From Timema cristinae (lineage: Eukaryota; Arthropoda; Insecta; Phasmatodea; Timematidae): DNA of 64,000 bases. The DNA lies in contig JBCFYV010000001.1 in the NCBI GenBank assembly GCA_039000515.1, positions 14,028,928 to 14,092,927 of the forward strand, given 5' to 3'. The translations under genes and the position numbers were made by a program. Under the pieces are notes generated by a model, which saw only the letters and a program-made list of their open reading frames with translations, made no database searches and was not told the origin of the DNA. Of the stretch, positions 1 through 33,006 are shown piece by piece; within the stretch, counting starts at the first letter, position 1; each line of letters starts with the position of its first letter.

Positions 1-65
1 ATCAGTTGATAGAGAGTTATTGCAGTAGGCTACACACTAGTGACAACATGTTGTCATGTTGACAG

Positions 66-18565
<18,500 letters not shown>

Positions 18566-18621
18566 AGGGAATTGGACGGCTGGCCCTTGTGAGTAGGCAA
18601 TATGCATAACTTGGAGAGGGA

Positions 18622-18627
18622 AATAAA
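18622..18627 (+). terminator. Polyadenylation signal AATAAA of PKC
   Basis: AATAAA 57 bp after the stop codon, followed by a T/GT-rich stretch (about 18640-18670). A more distal site is not excluded. Confidence 0.65.
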
Positions 18628-20086
18628 ACTTTGCATGAACAGGTGTTTATTTTTTTTAAATGTGTGTTTGCTATTAATTTTTATAATAAAAAATCTATTA
18701 TTTGATTGAAAATTATATAAATACAACATTTATTTTTGAATTATGAGCTGAATGTCTCATGTGAAGGCAGACAAACTAACCTGGACTCTGGAATTGAAAC
18801 CGAGACTTTTTGGCCTTGCGCACCAATGCTCTATCACTGAGCTATCCAGGTTCATTCACTGCTTATTATTTAATGCATAGTCTGCGATGGACTTGGGGTA
18901 TTTTCGGCTAGTTAGTAACTATAAGAAATACAGACCCTGGTTACTCGGGATCGGCGTTTGTCGCAGACTATGAGTGTTGTATGGGCCTGGGCATCTCTCT
19001 GGTAGAGGTCCAAGGTTTGATTCCTGTGTCCGGAACAACACATCTGTTCTGACTTATTATTTTATTTGATTGAAGGCTAAGTCTCCATTGCACGACACGA
19101 GAAGGTTCCGTATCGTCTTGACCCTCCCTAGACAAAAAGTCATCCTGGATAGGGATCAGCTCAACCTCAAAGTTCTCTCTTTCTCTCTCACATCTCTTGT
19201 GCGCACGTGTTATACCTCACATTGGCCTCGCTGAACCCAATGGAGGGTGTAATATTTGGATGGTAAGAGGGGAGGGTGGGGGTGGAAGTCACCCTCTCAC
19301 CCACCCTAATAAAGTGGGGGTTAGGGGGTGGAGGTGAGAATATTCTACATCATTGTCTCGCAAGTAAACATTTTGTTCGTATTCTTGATGCAATGATTTG
19401 AAAACTTTGCATGGAAAATTGCCGACGATGTTGAGAATTTTTGCTTTTGTCATCGTTATTAATGCATGAGTTTGTTTTAGTTTTTAAGATTTTTTTTTAT
19501 TTTAATATCTTAACTCAGAGCTACCTGTATAAAATGAATCTACAAATTGTTGTTTTTTTAGTTATTGTATTGTGTTGTTAACGTTTCAAATCTTTTCTTA
19601 GATTTTTTTTACCTTTAAATGTCACTTTGTTACATTTTGATCCAAAAAAGGTCTGTTATAGTTTTTACAAACAATTTGATCATGGTGGTATTTGTAAGAA
19701 TCTCACTTTTGTTGATAGGCCATTGGTTGCTTAAATGAGCATTATTATTATTATTATTATTTGTATTGGTTTTATTTTTATTTTGTGTAAGACATGTTAA
19801 TTAATGTAAGATTTTAATGAGTTAAAATGTCTTGTGTTGTATACTTCCTTAAATCTGTGATCATAGTCGATGAAAAATGTATATTTTTTATCTAGATAAA
19901 TTAACTTTTATTTTAATTTCACAACAGAACTGAGACATTTATTTAAGATCAAATTTTGGAGTTGGAGCATAGACACAAATTTTTCACTGTAGGTTTAGTA
20001 CCTATTTATAGCAAATGAATTATATCAAAGGAAAAATGGCTATTTTGAATTAAACATTGAAAAGGGTATAGAAGAGCAAGGCCTAC
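18628..20086. other. Intergenic stretch with tRNA-like SINE-head remnants
   Basis: 18777-18853 on the minus strand reads ggatagctcagtgatagagc with a box-B-like ggtttcaattcc; 18987-19045 has a weaker plus-strand ggtttgattcc. Neither has a recognisable body. The remainder is AT-rich with no coding signal. Confidence 0.5.
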
Positions 20087-20439
20087 ACACTTAACAGAAA
20101 ACTCGAGGCCTTAAAGTTTGCAATTAAAACACGATAAAACATAATTATTTAATTTTCAGGCTACATCAGTCCCTTTCTTCAGAAGAAGAGAGTAAAACAG
20201 ACTGGAATATGGCAGCATGGCTAGAGGTAGATCGAATTCAATAATTAAATATAATATAAATATAACATTGTATCCATCTACCAAGAGTAAAGACACGAGT
20301 CTTAACAGGTAACAACAGTATCTAAATGACCAAGATCTACCTCTAGCCATGCTGCCATAGTCCAGTTGGGGTTTCCATCTTTTCTGCTGTTTTGTGTTTT
20401 AATTGTGAACTTTGAGGCCTACAGTTTTCTGGTAAGTGT
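20087..20439. mobile_element. Foldback MITE with arms of about 145 bp
   Basis: The left arm starts acacttaacagaaaact and its inner end is actggaatatggcagcatgg followed by ctagaggtagatc. The right arm is the imperfect complement, ending agttttctggtaagtgt. A central loop of about 100 bp separates the arms (about 20232-20332). No open frame. Confidence 0.85.
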
Positions 20440-21222
20440 TCAAATCAATGATATCAATTCATTACTGTTGCCTTGACACTGGTTTTTCCGGGACCACTTC
20501 TCGGAAACTTGTGATAGTGCAAATACTTGGGTAGAATATTAATAACAAATATATATTGTCACTTCCCACATAGTCACAGATAACAATTTTTTTTTTTTTT
20601 TTAAGTTGTGCAAACTGAGTTTTAATAGCAGTTCAAACTCACTGATTTTTTACAAAAATGCTGAGTTTAATCGATTCTATTCAATGTCAAGATATTATTT
20701 CATAGCAAAGTGTATCTCATTATTCACTTAAGCATTATTTAAATATATATATTTATTTAACAACTATGTTAAATTTATTTAAAAATCAGAATTTGTACAA
20801 CTTTTTTTTTTTTTCACAAAATATGTAATTCTTAAAAAATATTTCTTATTTGTGGCTTATGCATGGATATATTTAAAAAAAAAAGTTTTAATATTCCAAG
20901 AATAAATACTGCTCTATATTACTAGCGCTTGAAAAAACTCTACATTTTAATTAAAACTTGACTCCAAATGCAAAATACAGACTCACACATGTCTGATGGA
21001 AACCCAAGTATATTAAAGTCATCGTATCTGGGAAACTGGCAATTGTGTAGCTGCTGGTGTGGAGTTCAGGTGGTATTGTCTAGAGATACTATTAGTTCCT
21101 CCATACACACTCTCTTGTCTGTTAGCTGTGACATGTTCTTAATTATATCAAGGTTCACCATTAGGGTCCTTTGTCGAGGTATATACCTTGCTGATATTGT
21201 ACCAAGAAGCCTGTTTGTGTAA

Positions 21223-23518
21223 GGGGCCATTCATAAACCACGTTTTGGCAGTGGGGCGCTCTAGTGTCTACATGGAGTTACATGGGGAGCTCTAATGTCT
21301 ACACGGTGTTACATGGGGAGCTCTAATGTCTACATGTTGCTACATGGGGGGAGCTCTAATATCTACATGGTGTTACATAGGGAGCTCTAATGTCTACATG
21401 GTGTTACATAGGGAGCTCTAATGTCTACACGGTGTTACATGGGGAGCTCTAATGTCTACATGTTGCTACATGGGGGGAGCTCTAATATCTACATGGTGTT
21501 ACATGGGAAGCTCTAATGTCTACATGGTGTTACATGGGGAGCTCTAATGTCTACACGGTGTTACATGGGGAGCTCTAATGTCTACATGTTGCTACATGGG
21601 GGGAGCTCTAATATCTACATGGTGTTACATGGGAAGCTCTAATGTCTACATGGTGTTACATGGGGAGCTCTAATGTCTACACGGTGTTACATGGGGAGCT
21701 CTAATGTCTACATGTTGCTACATGGGGGGAGCTCTAATATCTACATGGTGTTACATAGGGAGCTCTAATGTCTACATGTTGCTACATGGGGGGAGCTCTA
21801 ATATCTACATGGTGTTACATAGGGAGCTCTAATGTCTACATGTTGCTACATGGGGGAGCTCTAATATCTACATGGTGTTACATAGGGAGCTCTAATGTCT
21901 ACACGGTGTTACATGGGGAGCTCTAATGTCTACACGGTGTTACATGGGGAGCTCTAATGTCTACATGGTGCTACATGGGGGGAGCTCTAATATCTACATG
22001 GTGTTACATAGGGAGCTCTAATGTCTACACGGTGTTACATGGGGAGCTCTAATGTCTACACGGTGTTACATGGGGCGCTCTAGTGTCTACATGGTGTTAC
22101 ATGGGGAGCTCTAATGTCTACACGGTGTTACATGGGGAGCTCTAATGTCTACATGGTGCTACATGGGGGGAGCTCTAATATCTACATGGTGTTACATAGG
22201 GAGCTCTAATGTCTACACGGTGTTACATGGGAGCTCTAATGTCTACATGTTGCTACATGGGGGGAGCTCTAATATCTACATGGTGTTACATAGGGAGCTC
22301 TAATGTCTACACGGTGTTACATGGGGAGCTCTAATGTCTACACGGTGTTACATGGGGAGCTCTAATGTCTACATGGTGCTACATGGGGGGAGCTCTAATA
22401 TCTACATGGTGTTACATAGGGAGCTCTAATGTATACATGGTGTTACATGGGGAGCTCTAATGTCTACATGTTGCTACATGGGGGGAGCTCTAATATCTAC
22501 ATGGTGTTACTTGGGGGAGCTCAAATGTCTACATGGTGTTACATGGGGGAGTTCTAATGTCTACACGGTGTTAAATAGGGAGCTATGATGTCTACATGGT
22601 GTTACATGGGGGAGCTCTGATGTCTACATGGTGTTACATAGGGAGTTCTAATGTCTACATGGTGTTACATGGGGGAGTTCTAATGTCTACACGGTGTTAC
22701 ATAGGGAGCTATAATGTCTACATGGTGTTACATAGGGAGCTATAATGTCTACATGGTGTTACATGGGGAGCTCTGATGTCTGCATGGTGTTACATAGGGA
22801 GCTATAATGTCTACATGGTGTTACATAGGGAGCTATAATGTCTACATGGTGTTACATGGGGGAGCTCTGATGTCTGCATGGTGTTACATAGGGAGCTATA
22901 ATGTCTACATGGTGTTACATAGGGAGCTATAATGTCTACATGGTGTTACATGGGGGAGCTCTGATGTCTGCATGGTGTTACATAGGGGAGCTAATATCTA
23001 CATGGGGGGAGCTCTAATGTCTACACGGTGTTACATGGGGGGAGCTCTAATGTCTACATGGTGTTACATGGGGGAGTTCTAATGTCTACATGGTGTTACA
23101 TGGGGGAGCTCTGATGTCTGCATGGTGTTACATAGGGGAGCTAATATCTACATGGGGGAGCTCTAATGCCTACATGGTGTTACATGGTGGGATCTATAAT
23201 GTCTAGATGGTGTTACATGGGGGAGAGGGGAGTATATCACAGAATTACATAACACAGATCTTATACTTAAATTCTAACGTCGAAAAAAACCATTATGTGT
23301 GTTTTCACCGCTAGTAAACAAACTTATAGATAACATCTGATTCTGAGTCCCTCTTTTGGTGTCACATAGATTGACATTCACTCTAGACGTGAAAAGTTAT
23401 GTGACACACATTGGAGGGAGGGGCGGAATCAGGTTAAATGAATATTTGCACTTTGTGTTAGATTGGGGGGGGGGGGGGGGGTTGTAAAAAAGTGTTACAT
23501 GGTTTATGGATGACCCCC
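21223..23518. mobile_element. MITE-like element enclosing a 2-kb minisatellite
   Basis: Left end GGGGCCATTCATAAACCACG; the complement of the right end is GGGGGTCATCCATAAACCAT followed by GTAACAC. Nearly all the interior is the 31-bp minisatellite. The repeat word gtgttacatgg equals the subterminal word of the right end (agtgttacatggtttatgg), so the array probably grew out of the element's own end. Confidence 0.7.
21240..23225. repeat. Minisatellite, about 31-bp unit, more than 60 copies
   Basis: The unit is 'ctctaatgtctacatggtgt' followed by 'tacatggggag'. It shows higher-order structure: blocks of three to four unit variants (cacggtgtt, tgttgcta with extra g, atatctacatggtg) recur together between about 21270 and 22500, followed by a second zone with 'gagctataatg' and 'gagctctgatgtctgcatgg' variants. 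Confidence 0.97.
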
Positions 23519-25448
23519 AAGAAAATAACATTTTCAATTTACCACCACTTTGCTGCCTTTATTGAAATGTTTTTTGTTTTATTTCCTTGTTAACACTTTT
23601 CACAATGATGCAATTAGTTCATCAAACTGTAATCAAACTAAACATGTTTTCCTGCATTATGTTCCATTCATATGTTTACTTAGCACGTGGCTAATGTCGC
23701 AGATAAAACATTGGTGGTGTATTATCATTAGTATCAGTTGATTAATTGTTTTGTAAAAGCCCCATTGTTAAGTTCTTCACAGCCATTGCAATCCTATTCA
23801 AGATGGGATATATTAGCAGAACTACAAGTTCGATGCATGTAACATGGTTCTGGGGGGGTTAATCACTTATGGCATGCGAATGTAATAATAGATTTATGAT
23901 ATTATCTTTAAAACTTCTTTTCCTTCAATCTTAATGTTGCAATTTTTTTTTTTCCTGTTTGTTTAGAAATTTGTGAAATTTTCCTTTTAAACAAATATGT
24001 TCTAGCCGCTTGGAATATCTCGACTTATCTTGTATATGCCGCCAGAGCTTACAATAGTTGCACCCTTGAACTAAAGTTAGGAATTAGTTAAATCCTTGTT
24101 ATCGGCAAAAAAATTAAGTCTCGTAAAACATATAACTGGAACATGTAGTCACACACCCTATAACTGGAACACGGCTGAGAACGTGTACTGACTGAAACAC
24201 ACCCTTATGGATAAAATACTATCAAAATCGTACCAGTCAGACATAATAATTTCTCAACTTGAAAAAACTATATTCCTTCTATTTCTATTGTTTAATTTTG
24301 TTTTGTTGAATATACAAGATACTATCTTAGGATTAATGACTTAAATTTCTGCCAAATTACCATCTTGACATTATTTTCTACATCTTGTCACAATAAGTGT
24401 GTTGTGCCAAATAAAATGACAAGTGAATACATTTAATTATTAGCATAAAAATTATGTGTTTAAAAGAATAAAACACGCTATATATACTCTTTCGTGAAAA
24501 TGAATTCACTTATCGAATACTTAATAAGTAAAGTAGTATTACATCTCCAGATGTTAGTTTATATAACCTTCAATAATAACACAAGCAATAAAGAACACCA
24601 TGTTTGATGTCACAAATTGTTTATTAAGGCGCTTCAAACATAAGGTTGTATGTGCAAACTTGCTTAAAAAAGTATGTACATTTTTTCGCTCTTTGATTAT
24701 CCTGAGCATATGACATTTAGTTGCTAGATTTCTAGAGTAGTTTCCCCATAATGTATTTTGTTAAATATGTAAATATTGTGTCGCCAAACAGTTACTGTCA
24801 GAGCTAGAACAAACTGCTGTCTCGAGATGTACCACAGTTGGACTGTATCATACAACACAGGAGCGTCTACACCAAAGCCACAGGTCGAGGTTTCATAACC
24901 TTGGAAATATTTGTCAATGTCTAACTTGCAATTTATAAAATTGAGTAAAAATTGTTGGAACTTGATGATGTTAGGTGACAAACAGAACTTGTTGAGCTTT
25001 TTTATTTTTCGTAAATTTGAAAATTGATACCTATACATTGGAATCAAACCTGAGACCTTTTGCTTCAGGGTCGCCATTCTTCACTCTCAGTTTAAGGCAG
25101 ATTATGTGATGGATGTGTGGAAATCATCGGCTACCATGAGCTACCACACCCCCGGCTGAATAGAGAGTGACTTTATTACAATTAATTGTACATGAAACAA
25201 ATAACATGTAAGAAAGTTAATGCTTGTGTAATCAAATGTACATAAATAGCAAAGTTTGGAACATCAAAATGATCTATAGGTTACAGGACCTGGGTTCGAT
25301 TTCTGGGTCCATCTGTCAATTTTTTTCAAATTAACAAAAAAAAAACTTACTTTTGTAAAAGGTGTTGAGGTTTGGTCTGTCTATATATCCATCACACACT
25401 TAAAACCTCGATACGTAGTTGTTGGGTAGAGTCTGTGTTGTTAAGTAT
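23519..25448. other. Intergenic AT-rich stretch
   Basis: No gene or element recognised apart from a weak tRNA-like segment near 25035-25075 (complement of ttggaatcaaacctgagac) and one near 25285-25310. Confidence 0.45.
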
Positions 25449-25790
25449 GTCTACCCATCATGCATTTGTCGGGTAGAGTCCGTGTTGTTGAGTCTCCGTC
25501 TACCCATCATGCATTTGTCGGGTAGAGTCCGTGTTGTTGAGTCTCCGTCTACCCATCATGCATTTGTCGGGTAGAGTCCGTGTTGTTGAGTTTCCGTCTA
25601 CCCATCATGCATTTGTCGGGTAGAGTCCGTGTTGTTGAGTCTCCGTCTACCCATCATGCATTTGTCGGGTAGAGTTCGTGTTGTTGAGTTTCCGTCTACC
25701 CATCATGCATTTGTCGGGTAGAGTTCGTGTTGTTGAGTCTTCGTCTACCCATCATGCATTTGTCAGGTAGAGTCCACGTTGTAGAGTGAT
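25449..25790. repeat. Minisatellite, 49-bp unit, seven copies, very homogeneous
   Basis: The unit is 'gtctacccatcatgcatttg' followed by 'tcgggtagagtccgtgttgt' and 'tgagtctcc'. The copies differ at only one or two positions. Each copy contains an inverted pair (gtctaccc ... gggtagag) able to fold. Confidence 0.96.
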
Positions 25791-28700
25791 GCATCACAAT
25801 GGGCAGCACTGAACAGACAAAACTTGATCATTGTGGCCAGTGTATTTTGGGGACTTTTCATTTGAATATATTTGAGCCGCTAGGAGTGGGCTGGTATTCG
25901 TTAAAAAGTCCTCCATTGGGCCTCCTCTAGGTGACTAATGTTGGGCTTTCACTTCCGTTAACTTGATGGATAGAATCCCAAATGTTCGCAAGGTTTTGAT
26001 ATTATATTTTTCAAATTGATTTATTCTCTATATGTGCCTCATTATCATGAAGAATTTAGTGTCACTGATAGATAATTGCTCGTATGGAATACATTCAGGG
26101 GGTCCTAGGGGCTGGTAGCCCAGGTACATGGCAAGTACTAAACCCTGGGTTCGTTCCCTTTCATTAAATACTTCATGAATGGTCTTGGGGTCTGGTTGAG
26201 GTGTGATAAATTACTAATCGCATGTATAGGTTTCCATTTCTTAATACAATTTTATTAGTTTGTGGCACGATAGCACTCTGCTAGTTTGTGACATGTGGCA
26301 CAATGGTAGATTATATTACCCATTTAATAAAATGGCACAAATATATAAAAATAATTAACAAAATACATTTCTACAAATATAATCTCAATTTTTATTTTTT
26401 TAGTAAATATTGTTTACTTTTAACTTGTAATTGTGTGTACATTGTTATGAATGTGACTGCACTGTACCCATAATGCACTTCCAATACCTGTCGAAATGGA
26501 GAACTGGGTCCTCTCATCTGGAGATGTAACAGTTATTATATGGGGAAAAAAAACAATTTTAGAAATTAAAATAATTATTAGCAAATATATAAATATATCA
26601 TGTTGAAATAGATTAGAAGAACTTTTGAAAAAAGATTTTTTCTCTTAATTACATCATAACGTAATAATATTTACCACAATAGACAAACACCATCCTAAGA
26701 AAATGAACAAAAATATATATACATATGCATACACACACATTCAAATTGATTAAGTAATAAATATGATAATAATATTATTAATAAATATTAACTCAACAAC
26801 AATATAATATTATATACAAATATTAATTAATGGATGTGCATTGAAGAAAAACTAATACCGGTATTTGTAGTTAAACTAATGTAAGACTAGAATATAATTT
26901 ATACTCCTGGTACTATGTATATGTGGAGTATCTTCGATCTTTTGTAAAAACAATTGAAATCTACTTCCTAGAAATATATATATATAAATATTATATTCTG
27001 ATATGGCCTAAATCTGTATATATATATTGATACTGTATTTCTTGTCATAGGTGTTAATCTTGATCATTCTCTAGTTTATTTCTAAATAACTTGTGCAGCG
27101 TTCTAATTCTAATGTACAGTAATTGTAGAAGACAGTTGATAATAATATTAGCGTTACATAAAAGTACAGTCCCCTGGCAAGGAGTTAAGCATCGCAGACA
27201 CGATATGGTTCGCCAAAACAATATTTTCTATGTTTACTGTCGTAGTAAGAACTCATGGACCAGCTTTTAATTTATTTCTATGAACCACAGCTCAATTTTT
27301 TAATTTTTTTTTTAACAATTTTCTATCCTAATATAATCGCCAAACAGGTTGCAGACATGTTATAAAACTCTCATTTTGTGCAGCCATGATCCGATTCTCG
27401 GTCCGGCACATGAGCCCTGTACCTAATTCAGCTTTACTTAATAGAGTTTAGCTGGGGTAGTTATAATTTTATAACAACTACTAGTTTTGGATTGTGTTTG
27501 GTTTTTCACAATGTCACTGCGACTAAGTCGGATATTAAATTAACAAGGAAAGGAGACAAAGAAGTTGTTGAAATATTTGCCAAGTTACTAAAAATGTAAC
27601 AAATAATTAAACGTAATACTTATCACCGTGTATCTTGCTGGAAACGAAAGCTTTAAATTAAAAGTTGGGCCGAGCACAAATCATGGATAAAAAATGAACC
27701 CCAAAGGAAATTTAAGTATATTAATATAAAATACAGATAGTAACATTATTTGTTATAATCCATTCGGTTAAGTGCCAAATTACTGGTCTGGGGCATGGTT
27801 GTTGAGTTTGTCCTATAATTATAATTGGTTCTTAACCGCTAATAAGCATCAGTAAAGCTATAAAACAAATTTCAATTGAAAAAATAAAAATATAAGGATT
27901 TAAGTCTCGAATCCCCTTCCTATTTTAAATAAAATCTCGGAAAAATAAATGTTGTATGGAATAAGAACTAAAGTTCGCTGCCAAAAGTCTTAACTGATGG
28001 GTGTCGTGGTAACAACTTTTCTTACTTCTGCGATGCTGCATCTTCCTAGCCGACTGTTTTAGGCTAGTTATTTGCTGGTGTCTATAGTTGAATTAATTAC
28101 TTCTAGAGTTCTTGATAATTAGCTTATTAATTAGTCCTGTATTTCTAAAGCAATTACATACAAAAAAATGTTTTTTCATCTCTCTACAACTGTGCATTTA
28201 AAGGAAACAAATGACATATTTTCTTGTAAAATAACTCTTACTAAAGGTGTTAGATTTTTAAAAAGACGGATTCTTATACATTTTTTTTACTACTCTCAGT
28301 AATTTTTGTGTACATGTTCCTAGTTTTATTGTCTCAGGCTAGTGATGCATCTAAAAAGTTCTGATTCATTAACTAGATAGATTTGTGTTTTTTTTGTTTG
28401 TTTTTTAAAGCTTTTCAAAATTTAAAAATCAATCACCGGTGAAATATTGATTGCTGTCCATAAAATCAGCTCGTTGAATTTCTCACTTAAAGTATTGGCT
28501 CTTTAACAATAATTACTGATTCCGCTTCTGTGAGACAAAATTAAAATCACTTATCAATGTTATCATAATGTCAACTAAAAGATTATAACATAAAATCTTA
28601 CTTTGTTTTCTACTACGAAAATGTTGTTTAAACTTAACTTACAATTTGAATCAACTTTGTCAAAAGGTACCTTTTAAACTAGGAGGAATAATTTTTCTAC

Positions 28701-31324
28701 ATTAACAACACATTAATATTGAAAAAAACATATGTTCTGTTTATCTCCAATGACAATGATTTGCTGGCATTTACAAAGTGAGTAAAGTTTGACGAGTTTG
28801 TTTGAGCACAACCAAGTTTTTAGTAGTGATAAGATTAATTGTTCCCATGCAGTAATAATTATAGTACTTTTTTTTTTTAGAAAATATATTCAGTGAACTA
28901 TTTGTATGCTGGGACCAAAGCTTGTGTGCTATTTGAAACGGTTACGAGAGTTGTAAAAGAATAAAGTTGGAAAGGAGGAAAATTTTGTAAACTGAACAAG
29001 ATGTATTTACGCTACTAACAAATTGTTCAATGTTTTGAAGTTTAAAAATAAAATGGTATTGTTATTTTATTCATGCAAGAATTATATTTAAGTATTATTT
29101 TCTAAAAGTTTATTTTAATGTAATTAGGATAACTTTATATATATATATATATATCACCTCCCATTCGAGTTGTGTCATGTTATCTCATAATAGCTTATTT
29201 TAAAATTGTCTTTACCCTAACTATATACTTGTAAATTACTATCAGTATTTAAAAAATCAATTTAGTAGGAATATCAAAGTGTCACATTAATTTGTGGTCA
29301 TTGTATTCGTTTTAATAAACTGTGATTTTTCTCAATTTCATTAACGTTTGTGTTACACCAAAATTTGACAAATAATTCATTCTGTGTCTAACTAAAGATA
29401 TAGTTACTTTGTCACATGCTGTTAGGTTAAATAGTTGTATTTTTCAACAACTTCTCTTCTTTATCTTCATAAAAAAAACATTTATTTTAATTCTTTTCCA
29501 CTGCTTTGCAATATAAATATGTCTGACTAAAATCCTGTTTATGTTTTAAGAGTGTATAATTATTATAGTCTTTGCATTGTTCAGAATAAATTTAATCAAG
29601 TTTTATTTAATGAGTGTTAAAAATATCTCTGTTGTATATTCAAACTTTTATTGTTTGTTGGACTGTGTTTTAAACAAATTGTTGATCTGTTTGATTCAAG
29701 AGAACATCAGGGAATGTCCGATATTGACAAGAGGTACTAATCCTTGTGAGACATTATTTAGATTTTATCTTTTAATTACTTAATTGCAAAAATGTTGATT
29801 TTGAAACATCCTCTGATGTTCTAATCTCACAATCTTAAATACTGCCGCTTTAATAATTACAATTTAAAGCATCATAACAATTTTCATTTCATTGTTGTAG
29901 ATTTTATTCTTGCAATCTGCTCCTATTGGCCGATTCCTTCTTTGTAAAAGTTATATAAATTGGTACTATTATTATCTTGCAACTTGTTTTGTAGCTAGTA
30001 TCTAGTGTAGTTCTAAACTTGGAACTTAAGTAATCAGGATTATTCATAGGCTGGGAATCAACAGAGCTTGTCGTGAAACTAATCGCACAAGCACACATAT
30101 AAGCATCAACGCTGACAGTTCAAAAACGTTTGTGAGGACTTGAATCGTGTGTGTGTTAGTTTTTTGTCAGATAGTTAATTTCATGAAAGGCTCTGTCTGG
30201 TATTTGTTATCGGACACTCTTCCATTCCATTCGTATTGAGGAATAGCTTAGTCAAAATACTAGAATACTATATTGTTTAATCTTTGTAGATAAATGAAAA
30301 ACCAACCTTTGTTTTTTTCTAATCAACAAAGTGTTAGAATTTACTGTGTAAGTTAGTTAAGGCTAAGCACCCGAAAGATATATTCTCCCGTGGACGGCAA
30401 GATTTTTGAACTTTGTATGGTTCATTGTTTGTAGTTTAGTTTTGTCAGAAACAAACTCGCCTCGTTGTCCACACACTAAGCTCTTTTTTTTTATTAATCT
30501 ACTGTTGTGAATATGCAACCACCACATACAATCATTAGAAACCATATGTTAATTAGTTCAAATAATTACCTGCGTTGACGGTTGAGGTTGTGTTGGTACC
30601 ATGTTTGTTACAGTTGAAATAGCTGTGTGTCATTTGTTTTTTGGTGGACTTATTCTTCTGTTTATATAAACCTTCAAAAGTGAATTAAATCCAACTTTCT
30701 TTTAAGGGTTCAAAGTGTATGTGTACAAGATAAGCACACATTTTCAATTTAAAGAGAACTCTAATTAAATATATAACAAAAATGATATTAAATTGTGGCT
30801 ATTTATACAACAAAATTATTTAGAAAATTTTAATTTTGTAAAATATATTCAAGCTCAGAACGGCAGTTTTCTGCCATCATTATTTTCAATGGTCAAGCTT
30901 TGTAAATGTCGAAGCCAGGATTATCTTTGAAGCAGAGTCTAAGCTCCACACATTCATATTAACAATAGTATGACGCGGTGACAAAATCCTGAACTCATTT
31001 CAAAGTGTTCATTCTCACAGACCCTGACTTCCTGTAAATTAAATAGGCATTTTTTGGCTAAAATTGGTAACAAAGTAATCTTATTCAAGTGGTATGGTGT
31101 GACAGAAAAAAACGGCTAAAATTAGCCCATACTAAACACAGGAGGTATAAAAAATATAATTTAGTTTGTTTTGACACTGCTTGGTCACTTCTTTCACTCT
31201 CCCTCCTGTATGAGTTCTACGCGGGGGGAGGGGGGGGGGGATTGAGCGGCACAAGTGTAAACGTCATATTGTGTTTGTTCCTATCCACCTTCCAAATATA
31301 CAATAATAAGACAGAGTAGAAACA
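25791..31324. other. Intergenic AT-rich desert
   Basis: No coding resemblance on either strand. A tRNA-like remnant sits near 26105-26160 (ggttcgttccc). Short AT microsatellites occur near 26977 and 29135-29153. Open frames here are short and low complexity. Confidence 0.5.
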
Positions 31325-31332
31325 CTGTACAA

Positions 31333-31642
31333 CAAGGCCGTAGCCAGCAATAATTTCAGGGGGGGTTTGGTGGGCACATCCCCCAATTGCAAAAGGCTAG
31401 AAAAAAAAATTATAAATGATCAACAATTCTACAAGCTATCTGAAGCGTTTTTTTTATGGCAATATAACCCCTTAATTGCCGGAGGCTAGGACCAATTCTA
31501 GATTTTAAACCCCTCTAGAAGCTATTTGAAGTACTTTTTTTATGGTAACACAGCCAAAGCTATATATATATATTGTTCATAAAATTTCGTGAGGGGGGGG
31601 GGGGGGTTGAACCCCCAAACCTCCTCCCTGACTACGGCCTTG
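31333..31642. mobile_element. hAT-like MITE with perfect 8-bp target site duplication
   Basis: Left end CAAGGCCGTAGCCAGCAATA; the complement of the right end is CAAGGCCGTAGTCAGGGAGG. The direct repeat ctgtacaa is at 31325-31332 and 31643-31650. It is 310 bp, non-coding, with G-runs in both subterminal regions. Confidence 0.9.
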
Positions 31643-31650
31643 CTGTACAA

Positions 31651-33006
31651 AAGTGTAAAGTAATAGTGAAGGAAGCCAACCGTAGGATATTTGGACAAAT
31701 TTCTTGTCCAGTTTGTCCCTATCAAGGCCTAACCTAACCATACTTTACATTATACTCACATATTTCTGGCCATTAGGCTAATAATGTTATTCCAACTAAA
31801 TGAACAGCTAATGTCCCAAACTCTAAACAACACACAATGAGGCCTCTATTCGGCCCAAAGTGAGCTCTTTTACAAATGATGTTCTACTGTGTAGATTTTT
31901 TTTTTTTTTTTCATATTCATACTCTTATATCTCAAGGAATACTTTACTGAATGTTGACCTGAGTAAGCTATTAAAGATTATTCTCTTATTTGCTAGTAGT
32001 TGTTTTATTTCCAAAATGTAAATTCACTTGTTTTTAAAATGAACTGTATCTTCATTAAAAATTATATCACAAAATGTATATTTCAATACTTGAATAAATA
32101 TTGGTTCCTACCTCCACACCATGTAATTCCTTCATTGACCCTATGTTCCCATTTTGTCTAAATGTGCTCTATCAGAATAATAAAGTTCAGTATTTCAAGT
32201 GGAAAGTCGTATATTTACCACTAAACTAGCTATATGGTCTATGGATGTCACTGCAGGTGATGGTGTCTGACTCACCGTCGGTTCTTCCTCCTAATGGCGT
32301 TCCATTTTAATCTTACTCATATCTAGCATGCAGTGTAATTGAAAAGCTGGAACTATTAAAATGATTGATACATTACAGAATGTCTTTATTTTGGAGTTTG
32401 TACCTTTTTTCTTTACCGATACGTAATTTTACCCCGCTCATCGTGCTAATGGGTCCATACCACTATGTCACCTGGCCAACCGAGAAATATTCTACATTGG
32501 AGTTTGAAACTTGGGAAATACTATTCATTATTTTACTGAATAAGAACAATCCACTTGAAAAGAACAAAGAAAGGTAACTCTGACTTATATTAATGATTAT
32601 TTTAATATAGATCGAGCAAGTACAACAGAACACAACAATATCCCCTAATCCACTGAAACACTTGCCACTAAACAATAATTGTTCCACATTTGACAGTTTT
32701 TTGTCTCGCACAGCGTGTGGTCAGTATTGTACCACATAACCCAGACTTGACAACCATGCTCAACCTTCATCAATGGTGAGATGTAAATACTGATCTTCCT
32801 ACCAAAATCATGCTACAACTCAAAACTCCATGATTAACCGTTTCGATCCTGTGGCCGGGTCAGTTTGGTAAAATGTTTACTCTCACTTTGCAGACTTTCT
32901 GCCCCTTCTGTCTCTTTTTTGACCTCCCTTGCTGTTTTTTACATACATACTTCATAGCCATCAGCATCTCTCGGTCTTGCTTCCTTTACTAACTCGTGTA
33001 TTTCTA
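31651..33006. other. Intergenic stretch, nothing recognised
   Basis: AT-rich and unique; no gene, tandem repeat or element ends noted. Confidence 0.45.
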
